This document shows positions 8,512-18,044 of a stretch of 64,000 nt of DNA, in pieces. The DNA lies in assembly GCF_016905005.1 (NCBI RefSeq), contig NZ_JADIKC010000003.1, positions 1,105,804 through 1,169,803 of the forward strand, read 5' to 3'. Each line of letters begins with the position of its first letter. Position 1 is the first letter of the stretch. Source of the stretch: Dyella kyungheensis. Lineage in GTDB: Bacteria; Pseudomonadota; Gammaproteobacteria; Xanthomonadales; Rhodanobacteraceae. The position numbers and the translations under genes were made by a program. Below the pieces are notes generated by a model. The model was not told the DNA's origin and made no database searches. It saw only the letters and a program-made list of their open reading frames with translations.

Positions 8512-8988
8512 GTGCTGCTCAATCTGTTGATCGGCCTGCCGGTGATGTTGATCTGCCTGCTGTTGCAGGCGTTCTTCCTCAACATCAGCCTTCGCCAGTA
8601 CGCCCGTTACAAGCTGGCGCATGTAGGCAGCGAAACGGCGAGCGGCAATGTATTGCTGTTGTACACCGTGCTGCTGTTGCTGACGCTGGGTTACTTCACG
8701 GAGACCGTGATCTGGGCAGCGTTGTTCATGCTGCTGGGCGAGTTCGACGATTTCAGGACGGCGCTCTATCACTCGGGAGTCAACTTCGTCACCTTGGGCT
8801 ATGGCGACGTCGTCATGTCCGCGCGTTGGCGCCTGCTCGGACCGCTGGAAGCGGCCAACGGAATCCTGATGTTCGGCTTGTCCACGGCAGTAATGACCGC
8901 GGCGGTGCTCGACATCATCAATCAGAACAAAGCGAAGATGAAGAAGCGCAGGCGCAGATGGAGGATTCGCCGGCGCCGCGAGCCCTAG
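8512..8988 (+). CDS. two-TM potassium channel
   Basis: 158 residues from GTG at 8512, chosen for the GGAGG eleven bases upstream. The selectivity filter TLGYGDV sits at residues 94-100 within a pore-loop (FRTALYHSGVNFVTLGYGDVV), flanked by hydrophobic helices (LLLLTLGYFTETVIWAALFML before, ANGILMFGLSTAVMTAAVLDII after); two more hydrophobic stretches are at the N-terminus. The filter is the signature of K+-selective ion channels of the Ion_trans_2 type. There is no RCK or cyclic-nucleotide domain; the tail is a short basic stretch (KKRRRRWRIRRRR). Gating is therefore not apparent from sequence. Confidence 0.85.
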   Translation: MLLNLLIGLPVMLICLLLQAFFLNISLRQYARYKLAHVGSETASGNVLLLYTVLLLLTLGYFTETVIWAALFMLLGEFDDFRTALYHSGVNFVTLGYGDVVMSARWRLLGPLEAANGILMFGLSTAVMTAAVLDIINQNKAKMKKRRRRWRIRRRREP

Positions 8989-9293
8989 GAATACACAGGA
9001 AAAGTGCGTATTTCCAATTCAGTATTTCATTGTTTTTGACGGCTTGGGAAAGATTTCTCGCGGATTAAGTATTTAGCCATATGGCCATCCAAATGATTAG
9101 GCGCGATTATTTGCGTCGAATCGCGATGTCTTGATCGAAAGCCTCCGCCATCGATCAAGGATCGGAAGTTTCTCCAGGTTTATCCACACAGGGGCGGAAT
9201 AATTCATTGATCGATCGCCGGTCGTTTCGGTCGGCTGCGAGTGCTTGCGTGGCAGGTCGCGCTAACTCCGAAATTCGGAATCGGGAGGCGGTG
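8989..9293. promoter_or_regulatory. AT-rich region upstream of the polyamine block, with inverted repeat
   Basis: 305 non-coding bases. 9000-9120 is AT-rich. A perfect 8-bp inverted repeat CTTGATCG / CGATCAAG (9130-9137 and 9152-9159, 14-base spacer) is present, and the half-site TTGATCG recurs at 9207-9213, giving three half-sites within 85 bp before potE. The arrangement looks like a regulator-binding region for the operon-like block that follows. No promoter hexamers could be assigned with confidence. Confidence 0.5.
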
Positions 9294-10625
9294 ATGAACG
9301 GCAGCACCAAGAAGATGAGCATGATCCAGCTGACCGTCCTGGTGGCGGTGAACATGATGGGTTCAGGCATCATCATGCTCCCGGCAAACATGGCCCAGGT
9401 CGGTGCGATTTCCTTGACGTCATGGGCGGTCACGGCGTTGGGTTCGATGGCCATCGCCTACGGTTTTGCGCAGGCCGGCCTGCTCAGCCAGCGTGCCGGC
9501 GGCATGGCGGCCTACGCGGAAGAGGCGTATGGAAAGGGCGGTTACTTCCTGACCTTCTTTCTCTATTTCCTGTCGCTGGCCATCGGCAACGTGGCGATCG
9601 CCATCTCCGCGGTGGGCTATCTCGCCGCCTTCTTCCCGTGGCTGTCGTCGACGCCCATGGCCACCTGCCTCGGCGTGATCGGGTTGATCTGGTTGACTAC
9701 GCTCGCGAACTTCGGTGGTCCGAGTGTCACTGGCAAAATTGGCTCGATCACCGTGTGGGGCGTCATCGTCCCGGTGGCCGGCCTGTCGATCATCGGCTGG
9801 TTCTGGTTCAAGGGATCGACTTTTTCCGCTGCGTGGAATCCTCAAGGCCTGAGCTTCTTCAAGGGTATGGATTCGAGCATTGCACTGACCCTGTGGGCCT
9901 TCCTTGGCATGGAGTCCGCGGCGCAGAACTCCGATGCCGTGGAGAATCCGAAGCGCGACGTTCCTATGGCGTGCATGCTAGGCACGCTGGGCGCTGCCGT
10001 GATCTACATCCTGTCCACCACGGTGATCCAGGGCATCGTGCCCAATGCGGAGCTGGCCAAGTCCACCGGACCGTTCGCGCTGGCTTACTCGCAGATGTTC
10101 AACCCGACCGTGGGCGCGATCATCCGGGCGCTGGCCATTCTTGCCTGCCTTGGTTCGCTGCTCGGTTGGCAGTTCACCATCGCGCAAACGGCGAAGACGG
10201 CTGCCGAGGGACGCATGTTCCCGACCTTCTTCGCCAAGACCAACAAGATGACGGCACCGGTCGTCGGCATGATCGTGATGGGCGTGGTGCAGAGCGTGAT
10301 GGCGCTGTCCACCGCATCGCCGAGCCTCGGCGAGCAGTTCGCGGTGCTGGTCAACCTTGCCGTGGTGACCAATGTCATTCCGTACATCATGGCGCTCTCG
10401 GCACTGATGATCATGATGCGCAAGGCATCGGTTCCCCAGCATACCTTCAGGCTCAATGCGTTCGTGGTGACCGTGGCGATGCTTTACAGCACCTATGCCA
10501 TCTACGCGTCCGGTATGGAGGCCGTGCTCGGCGCAACCATCGTGATGGCACTTACCTTCGCCATCTACGGCTTCCTGGCGCCTCGCTTTACGGCTCCCAT
10601 TGCCGGGGAGCCCCTGCGTGGATAA
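9294..10625 (+). CDS. potE: PotE-like putrescine/ornithine antiporter (APC superfamily)
   Basis: 443 residues (E. coli PotE has 439). The ATG at 9294 is preceded by GGGAGG; an earlier in-frame ATG has no such site. Twelve hydrophobic segments are expected for the APC fold. Many stretches resemble E. coli PotE as I remember it: VNMMGSGIIMLP near the N-terminus, NVAIAISAVGY, ANFGGPSVTGKIGSITVWGV, LTLWAFLGMESA, VENPKRDVPMACMLGTLGAAVIYI, and CLGSLLGWQFTIAQ. PotE exchanges cytosolic putrescine for external ornithine and partners ornithine decarboxylase, giving proton consumption and polyamine export. Here the decarboxylases lie 3 genes downstream rather than adjacent. The upstream region has inverted repeats. 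Substrate assignment rests on family resemblance. Confidence 0.88.
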   Translation: MNGSTKKMSMIQLTVLVAVNMMGSGIIMLPANMAQVGAISLTSWAVTALGSMAIAYGFAQAGLLSQRAGGMAAYAEEAYGKGGYFLTFFLYFLSLAIGNVAIAISAVGYLAAFFPWLSSTPMATCLGVIGLIWLTTLANFGGPSVTGKIGSITVWGVIVPVAGLSIIGWFWFKGSTFSAAWNPQGLSFFKGMDSSIALTLWAFLGMESAAQNSDAVENPKRDVPMACMLGTLGAAVIYILSTTVIQGIVPNAELAKSTGPFALAYSQMFNPTVGAIIRALAILACLGSLLGWQFTIAQTAKTAAEGRMFPTFFAKTNKMTAPVVGMIVMGVVQSVMALSTASPSLGEQFAVLVNLAVVTNVIPYIMALSALMIMMRKASVPQHTFRLNAFVVTVAMLYSTYAIYASGMEAVLGATIVMALTFAIYGFLAPRFTAPIAGEPLRG

Positions 10626-10662
10626 CTCGCCATGGCAGAGAAGGCTTTCCAGGAGAGACGAC

Positions 10663-11610
10663 ATGTCACGCATGAATAACGTTGTTGTGCGTAACAGCCT
10701 GTTGCGCTGGGCGATGATCGGGCTGCTGGCGATGCACGTGCCGGCGATCATGGCGCAGAGCGAGAGTCCGGGCAGCGCGACGCTGGAGCGCGTGCGTGCG
10801 AGCGGCAAATTCACCATCGGCTACTACGCCAACGCGCGTCCCTTCACCTATCGGGACAAGGAAGACTCCGCCGACGGTTATGCGATCGCCGTGTGTCGCC
10901 AGGTGGTGGAAGCGACCAAGGAGCTGCTGCACGCGCCCAACATTTCCACGGAGTTCGTGGCCGTCGATGCCGCCGACCGTTTCAAGTCCGTTGCCGATGG
11001 CCGGGTCGACCTGCTTTGCGGGCCGTCCGCACCGTCCTTGAGCGCAATGACCGAGGTGGGTTTCTCGATCCCCATTCTGTCCGGGGGCACCGGTGTGATG
11101 TTGCGCAAGGATGCGCCCGTCGCATTGCGCGATTTGCTGGAGACCGGGCAATCGGCTGGCAAGCCGATCTGGCGAGGTTCGCCGATGTTGGCAGTGTTGC
11201 AACAGCGCAATTTTGCCGTGATCGGGGATTCGCTGTCCGAAAAGCTGCTCAAGGACCGCCGTGACGAGCTGAAGGTCAACAGCGTCGTTACACCGGTGTC
11301 CGACCTCGATGCCGGTCTGAAGGCGCTGCTCGATGGCAAGGTCGACGGCTTCTTTGCCGAGCGCAATGTGCTGCTCGATCTGGCCAAGAAGGACGGAACG
11401 GGGCAGGTGGTCGTGCTGAACCGGACCTTCGACAACGAGCCTTTGTCGTTGGCCCTGGCGCGCAACGACCCGGATTTCCGTCTGCTGGTCGATCAGGCGC
11501 TGAGCCGGCTCTACCGCTCGGGAAAGATCAATCCGATCTACGAGCAATACATGGGCAAGCCCGACCAGTCGGTGAAGGACTGGTTCCGCGATACGGCGTT
11601 ACCTGAGTAA
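10663..11610 (+). CDS. family-3 amino-acid substrate-binding protein
   Basis: 315 residues, starting at 10663 after CCAGGAGAG. A signal peptide (LLRWAMIGLLAMHVPAIMA) precedes a mature periplasmic protein beginning about residue 30. The SBP_bac_3 pattern is clear: LERVRASGKFTIGYYANARPFTY, then GYAIAVCRQVVEATK, VDLLCGPSAPSLSAM and a C-terminal LDGKVDGFFAERNVL. This layout is typical of glutamate/aspartate or basic amino-acid binding proteins. No permease or ATPase gene lies nearby, so the protein is an orphan, perhaps supplying a shared ABC transporter or handing amino acids to the outer/inner-membrane partners around it. It lies 37 bases after potE and is likely in the same transcript. Confidence 0.88.
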   Translation: MSRMNNVVVRNSLLRWAMIGLLAMHVPAIMAQSESPGSATLERVRASGKFTIGYYANARPFTYRDKEDSADGYAIAVCRQVVEATKELLHAPNISTEFVAVDAADRFKSVADGRVDLLCGPSAPSLSAMTEVGFSIPILSGGTGVMLRKDAPVALRDLLETGQSAGKPIWRGSPMLAVLQQRNFAVIGDSLSEKLLKDRRDELKVNSVVTPVSDLDAGLKALLDGKVDGFFAERNVLLDLAKKDGTGQVVVLNRTFDNEPLSLALARNDPDFRLLVDQALSRLYRSGKINPIYEQYMGKPDQSVKDWFRDTALPE

Positions 11611-11755
11611 AGCGAAGAGCGCACCGACGCACGCGCTGCGCCGGTGCCATCTCGTTGGGTTTGGTTGAGCTGATGTCTTTGCATCTTTGGATACCGACCG
11701 CGTGTCCGGCACCAGCTTCCCGTTCAGTGCACCTAGGTTGACTGGAGGCACCAGC

Positions 11756-13231
11756 ATGCATCGGCCATCGTTCGGCTTCATGCGACAGCAGACGCTCCGC
11801 TGCGCGCCACTATTGCTAGTCGGTCTGGCGACCTTCAGTCCGGGAGTGATGGCGCAGTCCTCCGAGACCACGGAGCTCAAGGCGCAACTGGAGCAAGTGA
11901 AGGCGCAGATGCAGGCGCAACAGCAGGTGATGCAGAAGATGCAGTCGCGCCTGGAAGAACTCGAAGCGAAGGAGCACGCCCAGGAAGCCAATGCCGCGCA
12001 AGCCAAGACCGCGGCACCGCCACTGACCAGCCCGGCCACCGCGCCGCCGTCGCCCACGCCTTCCGGGCCACCGCCGTATCGGCCACCTTCGTCCATTGCC
12101 GGTGCCTACGAACCCCTGCCTGAGGGTTACGTGCGCCTGGGCGACACAGGCAACCTGCTCAAGATCGACCTGATCGCCCAGCTGGACGCGATGGCCGACA
12201 GCACCTACATGGGCGCCGCGGATCTCTTCGTTCCCTCGTCGATTCCCGTGCGTGGGCAACCGCTCTACGACAGCGGACGACGCTCCAACATGAGCGCCAA
12301 GCAAAGCGTTTTCCGCATGGACTTCCAGCGCCAGACCGATTACGGAACGCTCAAGGTCGTCTACAAGAACAACTTCTTCGGCAGCGGCAGCGGCGACATG
12401 CCGTACAACCTGCAGGCGTTCTACGGCGAGCTGGACAACGAGCATTACTCCCTGCTGGCCGGTTACAACATCTCGGCGTTCACCGATATCGACGTGTTCC
12501 CCAATACCCTCGATTACGAGGGCCCGAACTCGTTCACCTTCAAATACGGGCCGCAGATCCGCTTCTCGCCCGTGCTGTACCGAAGCGGCGAGAGCGCCTT
12601 GACCTTGCCGATGTCGCTGGAGAAGCCGAACGCGGACATCAGCGTGATCGAGGGTTTCAACACGTATTCGCGCCGCCCCGACATCACGCTCGGCCTGCGC
12701 TGGCAGGCGCCGACCTGGCACATCCTGTGGGCCAATATCCTTCGCGACCTGCGCGTGGAAAATGCCACGGCGCGCACGCGCAGCACGTCGGGCTTCGCCA
12801 CCCAGCTGACCGGCACCACCGCGCTGTTCGAGCACGACAGCATCCAGGGATGGGCCAGCTACGGCAAGGGTTACGCGAACTTCCTGCAGGATATTTCCGG
12901 GCTGGGACTCGACGCTGCGTTCACCACCGAAGGCGACCTGCGTGCGATCCGCGCGCGAGGCTTTGGTGCAGGCTACACGCATGCGTGGCGCGAGGACCTG
13001 ACCTCCAGCCTTGCCTACGGCTATCTCAGGATCAGCCCGCAGTCGAACATGCTGATCAATCCGGACCAGCCCAAGAGCACCAAGTTCGGGTCCATCAACC
13101 TGGCCTGGAAGTTCAGCGAACGGGCCATGTTCGGTGTGGAGTACCTGTGGGGACAGAACATTGCGCTGACCGATCTGCGCGGGCAAGGACAGCGTCTGCA
13201 AACCACCTTTCGCTATGACCTGAATCCGTAA
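11756..13231 (+). CDS. DcaP-like outer-membrane porin with N-terminal coiled coil
   Basis: 491 residues from the ATG at 11756 (GGAGG upstream). After a signal peptide (LLLVGLATFSPGVMA) comes a Gln/Glu-rich coiled coil (about residues 40-75: LKAQLEQVKAQMQAQQQVMQ), a Pro/Ala-rich linker (about 85-110), then a long barrel domain with alternating strands (FRMDFQRQTDYGTLKVVYKNNFFG; WKFSERAMFGVEYLWGQN) ending FRYDLNP. Coiled coil plus barrel is the DcaP pattern; DcaP trimers take up dicarboxylates or other negatively charged solutes. Its position between an amino-acid binding protein and amino-acid decarboxylases suggests uptake of their substrates, which is inference. Confidence 0.82.
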   Translation: MHRPSFGFMRQQTLRCAPLLLVGLATFSPGVMAQSSETTELKAQLEQVKAQMQAQQQVMQKMQSRLEELEAKEHAQEANAAQAKTAAPPLTSPATAPPSPTPSGPPPYRPPSSIAGAYEPLPEGYVRLGDTGNLLKIDLIAQLDAMADSTYMGAADLFVPSSIPVRGQPLYDSGRRSNMSAKQSVFRMDFQRQTDYGTLKVVYKNNFFGSGSGDMPYNLQAFYGELDNEHYSLLAGYNISAFTDIDVFPNTLDYEGPNSFTFKYGPQIRFSPVLYRSGESALTLPMSLEKPNADISVIEGFNTYSRRPDITLGLRWQAPTWHILWANILRDLRVENATARTRSTSGFATQLTGTTALFEHDSIQGWASYGKGYANFLQDISGLGLDAAFTTEGDLRAIRARGFGAGYTHAWREDLTSSLAYGYLRISPQSNMLINPDQPKSTKFGSINLAWKFSERAMFGVEYLWGQNIALTDLRGQGQRLQTTFRYDLNP

Positions 13232-13289
13232 CGTCCCGCGAAGGTGCCTGGCGAGAGCAGCGCGGGAACAGCACCGGAGTACGCACCTC

Positions 13290-15626
13290 ATGTCGATGAA
13301 TCATCCGTGGATCCTCTTTGTCACCACCGACTTGCCGGACGAGGGATCGGCGTTCCGGCTGGCGCTGTCGCGGCTGGGCAAGGCCATCGAGGAGCGCGGC
13401 ATTCAGGTCGTGCAGGCCATGAGCGGCGAGGACGGCCTGGCGATCGCACGTGGCAAGCCGTCGTACTCGGCAGTGGCGATCGACTGGGATCTCGGCGAGA
13501 CCGGGACGATGGCGGAAGAGTCGGCGATGAAGATCGTGCGTGCCGTGCGCGAGAAGTCGTTGAAGGTGCCGATCTTCCTGCTGACGCGCAGCATCCAGAC
13601 GCCGGACGTACCGCTGAGCCTGATCTCGGAAGTGCGCGAGTACGTGAACGTAGGCAGCGAAACGCCCGAGTTCTTCGCGCGCCGCCTGCAGTTCGCCATC
13701 GACGACTACCACAGCGGGCTGCTGCCGCCGTACTTCAAGGCGCTCAAGAAGCTCACGGAAGAGGGCGCGTATCAGTGGGACGCACCGGGCCACATGGGTG
13801 GCGCGGCCTATCTCAAGCATCCCGCCGGCGCCGAGTTCCACGAGTTCTTCGGCGAGAACATCATGCGCGCGGACATCGGCATCTCCAATGCCGAGCTGGG
13901 CTCGTGGCTGGACATCGAGGGGCCGCCGGCGGATTCGCAGCGCATGGCGGCGCGGGTGTTCGGCGCGGACTGGACGTTCTATGTGCTGGCCGGCTCGTCG
14001 GCCTCCAATCGCATCGTGGTGCAGGCCTGCATCGGCAAGGACGAGATCGTGATTGCCGATCGCAACTGCCACAAGTCGCTCAACCATGCGATGACCTTGT
14101 CGGGGGCGCGGCCGGTATATTTCCAGCCAAGTCGAAACGGCTACGGCATGATCGGCCTGATTCCGCCCAAGCGCTTTTCGCATGCGCACATCCAGAGCCT
14201 GATCGCCGACTCGCCGTTGGCGGCCAACGCCAAATCGAAAGAGCCGGTTTACGCCGTCGTCACCCATCCGACTTATGACGGGCTGCTCTACCACGTCGAC
14301 AAGGTGGTGGAGATGCTTTCCAGCAGCGTCCATCGCGTGCATTTCGATGAGGCCTGGTACGCCTACGGCAAGTTCCATCCGCTCTACAAACACCGTTTCG
14401 CGATGGGTGTGCCGCGCGACATCAAGAATCGGCCGACGGTGCTCGCGGTGCAGTCGACCCACAAGATGCTGCCGGCGTTCTCGATGGCGTCCTATATCCA
14501 CGTGAGCAACAGCAAGCGTGGCGAGCTGGCCATGGCGCCGGTGAAGGAAGCCTTCATGATGCACGGCACTACCTCGCCGTTCTATCCGCTGATTGCATCG
14601 CTGGACATCGCATCGGCCATGATGGATGAGCCGTCCGGTCCGGCGCTGTTGCGCGAAACGGTCGATCTGGCCGTCGCGTTTCGGCGGACGGTGGCGCTGG
14701 TCGGGCATCGGCTGCAGGAAGACGGCCAATGGTTCTTCTCGCTGTTCCAGCCGCCACGTGTACCGATCAAGGGAAAGCAGGTCGCCTTTCATGAGGCGCC
14801 GCTCGATGTGCTGGCCGAGTCGCCGGCGTGCTGGACCTTGCGCGTCGGTGAGGCCTGGCATGGCTTGCCGGACGACGTGGTCAAGGACGATTTCTGCATG
14901 CTCGATCCGACCAAGGTCACCATCCTCTGTCCGGGCACGGATGCGAAGGGCAAGCTGGCCAAGCGCGGCATCCCGGGCGCGGTGCTGACCAAGTTCCTCG
15001 ATGCGCGGCGGCAGGCGATTGCCCGGACCGGCGATTACACCGTGCTGGTGCTGTTTTCGGTGGGCACCACGCAGGGCAAGTGGGGCACCTTGCTGGAGAC
15101 CTTGCTCTCCTTCAAGCGGCTCTACGACCGCAACGCGACGCTGGAAGAGGCGCTGCCCGATCTGGTCCATGCATATCCCGATCGTTATCGGGAGATGACG
15201 CTGCCGCAGCTGTGCGACGAGATGCACGAGGCGATGGGCGAACTCGATCTGCAGGCCATGGCGAACAAGGCTGGCGAGACGCTTTCCGAGCCCGTGTTGA
15301 CGCCGGCCGAGGCATACCAGCATCTGATTCATGGCACCACCGAAGAGGTGCGTATCGCGGACATGCCGGGACGCATCGCCGCGCTGATGATTGTGCCGTA
15401 CCCGCCGGGCATTCCGGTGTTGATGCCGGGCGAGCGCATGGATCCCAAGGGCGGCCCGATCTTCCGCTTCCTGCAGGCGGTGGAGGCCTATGGGCGCAAA
15501 TTCCCCGGCTTCGCGCGCGAAGTGCAGAACATGCACGCCGATGCGAACGGCGATATGTGGGTGCGGGTCGTGCTGGACAAAGAGGTCGCGGCCAAGCAGG
15601 CAAAGGTCGCCCGCAAGAAATCCTGA
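13290..15626 (+). CDS. Orn/Lys/Arg decarboxylase with N-terminal wing domain (first paralog)
   Basis: 778 residues. Residues 1-130 form the receiver-like wing domain of inducible basic amino-acid decarboxylases (ILFVTTDLPDEGSAF; then YSAVAIDWDLGE). The PLP domain starts at about 165 with APGHMGGAAYLKHPAG and FFGENIMRADIGISNAELGSWLD; Asp of HFDEAW and Lys392 in STHKMLPAF are the predicted cofactor-binding residues, and a C-terminal domain carries VPYPPGIPVLMPGE. Such enzymes form decamers or dimers and remove the alpha-carboxyl of ornithine, lysine or arginine, using up a proton. Linkage to a PotE-like antiporter points to ornithine, but substrate is not proven. It is 93 bases from a second, divergent paralog. 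Confidence 0.9.
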   Translation: MSMNHPWILFVTTDLPDEGSAFRLALSRLGKAIEERGIQVVQAMSGEDGLAIARGKPSYSAVAIDWDLGETGTMAEESAMKIVRAVREKSLKVPIFLLTRSIQTPDVPLSLISEVREYVNVGSETPEFFARRLQFAIDDYHSGLLPPYFKALKKLTEEGAYQWDAPGHMGGAAYLKHPAGAEFHEFFGENIMRADIGISNAELGSWLDIEGPPADSQRMAARVFGADWTFYVLAGSSASNRIVVQACIGKDEIVIADRNCHKSLNHAMTLSGARPVYFQPSRNGYGMIGLIPPKRFSHAHIQSLIADSPLAANAKSKEPVYAVVTHPTYDGLLYHVDKVVEMLSSSVHRVHFDEAWYAYGKFHPLYKHRFAMGVPRDIKNRPTVLAVQSTHKMLPAFSMASYIHVSNSKRGELAMAPVKEAFMMHGTTSPFYPLIASLDIASAMMDEPSGPALLRETVDLAVAFRRTVALVGHRLQEDGQWFFSLFQPPRVPIKGKQVAFHEAPLDVLAESPACWTLRVGEAWHGLPDDVVKDDFCMLDPTKVTILCPGTDAKGKLAKRGIPGAVLTKFLDARRQAIARTGDYTVLVLFSVGTTQGKWGTLLETLLSFKRLYDRNATLEEALPDLVHAYPDRYREMTLPQLCDEMHEAMGELDLQAMANKAGETLSEPVLTPAEAYQHLIHGTTEEVRIADMPGRIAALMIVPYPPGIPVLMPGERMDPKGGPIFRFLQAVEAYGRKFPGFAREVQNMHADANGDMWVRVVLDKEVAAKQAKVARKKS

Positions 15627-15719
15627 GCGTCGGACCGGTGCGGCAACGGACGGTCACGGCGGTGTAGAGAGTGTCAGATGGCGGCGGCCACTCGCCTGCC
15701 GCCAACGAGGAGAATGATC

Positions 15720-18032
15720 ATGCTCGAGCGTCGTAACCTGCGTCAGAAGCTGCGCGTGTTACTGGTCCACTCCAAGATCGGCACCGACAGTGCCGGCGGA
15801 AGAGCCTGCCGCGCGTTGGAGCATGAGTTTGCCGAACGCAACATGGAGACCACCACGGCCTCGACGGTGGACGACGCGCGATCGTCCATCGTCTCCGATG
15901 CGGCGATCCACGCCATGCTGATCGACTGGTCGCTGCCCAATGCGGATGGCGTGGCGAAGGACAATGCGGCGGCCATCGCGCTGATCAACCTCATCCGGGC
16001 ACGCAACGAGAATGTGCCCATCTTCCTGATGACCGAGCCGGAGAAGGCGCAGACGCTGAGCGTGGAGATCGTGCAGGCGATCAACGAGCTGATCTGGTTG
16101 TCGCAGGATTCGGCCACGTTTGTCAGCGGCCGCGTGCATACGGCGATGCGCATCTATATCGCCACGCTGTTCGGTCCGCTGACCGCTGCGCTGGCCAACT
16201 TCAACGAAGTCCACGAGTACTCCTGGCACACGCCGGGCCATACCGGCGGCACCGCGTTCCTCAAGCATCCCACCGGCCGCGCGTTCTACGATTTCTACGG
16301 CGAGCATGTCTTCAGCACCGATCTTTCCATCAGCGTCGGCGAGATCGGTTCGCTGCTGGACCACACCGGACCGATTGGCGAGAGCGAGAAGTACATCGCC
16401 CGCATCTTCGGCTCGCATCGCAGCTATACCGTCACCAACGGCTCATCCACGTCCAATCGCATCATCTTCATGGCCTGCGTGGGGCGCGACCAGGTGGTGC
16501 TGTGCGACCGCAACTGCCACAAGTCGATCGAGCACGGCCTGACCATGACCGGCGGCGTTCCGCACTATCTGGTGCCGTCGCGCAATCGCTACGGGTTGAT
16601 CGGGCCGATCTATCCGGACAAGTTCACCCAGGGCAACGTGCGCGGCGCCGTTGCCAGCAACCCGTTGTCGAAGGACCTGGCCGATCAGCAGCCCGTGTTC
16701 GTGGTGGTGACCAACTCCACCTACGACGGCCTTTGCTACAACACCGCACGAGTGCTTGAGAAAGTCGGCAGCTGGGTCGATCGCGTGCACTTCGATGAAG
16801 CCTGGTACGGCTATGCCCGGTTCAATCCGCTGTATTCGGGTCGGCTGGCCATGCACGGCCCGGCCACGGAGCACGACCCGAACGGACCGACCGTCTTCAC
16901 GACGCACTCCACGCACAAGCTGCTCGCCGCGTTCTCGCAGGCGTCGTATATCCATGTGCGCGACGGCCGCAGCAGCATTCCGCATGCGCGCTTCAACGAG
17001 TCGTTCATGATGCACGGCTCCACCTCGCCGTTCTATCCGATCATGGCCTCGAACGAGGTGGCCGCGTCGATGATGGACGGCCTAGGCGGCCTGAGCCTGA
17101 CCCGCGAGTGCATCGACGAGGCGATCCATTTCCGGCAGATCGTGGGCCGCCTGCATCGCGACTTCAAGCAGAAGGGCTCGTGGTTCTTCCGCACATGGAA
17201 CCCGGAAGTGATCACCGATCTCAACACCGGCAAGAAGATCGATTTCGTCGACGCGCCTCCGGAGTTGCTGGCCGAGGACGCCAATGCCTGGGTCCTCCAT
17301 CCCGGCGACAACTGGCATGGCTTCGGCGATCTGGAAGACGGCTACTGCATGCTCGATCCGATCAAGGTGACGGTGCTTACTCCCGGTGTCCAGGACGACG
17401 GTTCGCTGGGCGAGCAAGGATTCCCCGCGACCCTGCTCACGGCCTACCTTGGTTCGCGTGGCATCGTGGTGGAGAAGACCAGTGACTTCGGTGTTCTGTT
17501 CCTGTTCTCGATCGGCATCACCAAGGCGAAATGGAGCACTTTGATCACGGCTTTCCTGGATTTCAAGCGTGATTACGATGAGGACCGGTCGCTCGAACGT
17601 GTGATGCCGAATCTGGTGGCGAGCCACCCGGAGCGTTACGCCGGTCTTGGCCTGCGCGGTCTCGGCGACCAGATGTTCGCGGAAATGAAGCGGACGAGTC
17701 AGACCCAGCATCTGCAGCATGCCTATTCGAGCCTTCCCGAAGCGCGCATGACGCCGGCCGACGCCTATCAACAACTGCTGCGCGTGCAGGTCGAACGCGT
17801 GGCGCTGGCCGATATCGCCGGCAGGACGCTGGCGACCAGCGTGGTTCCGTATCCGCCCGGCATTCCGATGCTGATGCCCGGCGAGGCGGTGGGACCCGCC
17901 GATGGTCCTTATGTGGGTTACCTGAAAGCGTTGCAGAGCTGGGACCACACCTTCCCGGGTTTCGGCCATGACACGCATGGCGTGGAAGTGGAAGACGGCG
18001 AGTACTACCTGCAGTGCCTGAGGTCTTACTAG
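15720..18032 (+). CDS. Orn/Lys/Arg decarboxylase with N-terminal wing domain (second paralog)
   Basis: 770 residues from the ATG at 15720; GAGGAG at 15707-15712 is seven bases away, while an ATG six bases earlier would touch it. The wing domain (1-135) contains AMLIDWSLPNADG. The PLP domain carries HTPGHTGGTAFLKHPTG, EIGSLLDHTGPIGESEKYIAR, the SDRNCHKS-like DRNCHKSIEHG, HFDEAWYGYA and Lys400 in STHKLLAAFSQAS, the Schiff-base lysine. The C-terminal domain ends with VVPYPPGIPMLMPGE. It is closer to classical CadA/AdiA in the LLDHTGP region than the first paralog. The AdiC-like antiporter follows after only 12 bases, which suggests arginine decarboxylation to agmatine; lysine remains possible. 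Confidence 0.9.
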   Translation: MLERRNLRQKLRVLLVHSKIGTDSAGGRACRALEHEFAERNMETTTASTVDDARSSIVSDAAIHAMLIDWSLPNADGVAKDNAAAIALINLIRARNENVPIFLMTEPEKAQTLSVEIVQAINELIWLSQDSATFVSGRVHTAMRIYIATLFGPLTAALANFNEVHEYSWHTPGHTGGTAFLKHPTGRAFYDFYGEHVFSTDLSISVGEIGSLLDHTGPIGESEKYIARIFGSHRSYTVTNGSSTSNRIIFMACVGRDQVVLCDRNCHKSIEHGLTMTGGVPHYLVPSRNRYGLIGPIYPDKFTQGNVRGAVASNPLSKDLADQQPVFVVVTNSTYDGLCYNTARVLEKVGSWVDRVHFDEAWYGYARFNPLYSGRLAMHGPATEHDPNGPTVFTTHSTHKLLAAFSQASYIHVRDGRSSIPHARFNESFMMHGSTSPFYPIMASNEVAASMMDGLGGLSLTRECIDEAIHFRQIVGRLHRDFKQKGSWFFRTWNPEVITDLNTGKKIDFVDAPPELLAEDANAWVLHPGDNWHGFGDLEDGYCMLDPIKVTVLTPGVQDDGSLGEQGFPATLLTAYLGSRGIVVEKTSDFGVLFLFSIGITKAKWSTLITAFLDFKRDYDEDRSLERVMPNLVASHPERYAGLGLRGLGDQMFAEMKRTSQTQHLQHAYSSLPEARMTPADAYQQLLRVQVERVALADIAGRTLATSVVPYPPGIPMLMPGEAVGPADGPYVGYLKALQSWDHTFPGFGHDTHGVEVEDGEYYLQCLRSY

Positions 18033-18044
18033 GCGAGTGCTCTT

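Noticed and set aside
7194..9068. A 624-codon open frame on the + strand overlapping the AI-2E transporter and K+ channel
   Set aside because: It runs through two well-supported genes in another frame and has an Arg/Gly/His-rich composition typical of high-GC shadow frames.
13113..15536. An 807-codon open frame on the minus strand opposite the first decarboxylase
   Set aside because: Antisense to a gene with clear PLP-enzyme motifs; composition is His/Arg-rich and shows no domain.
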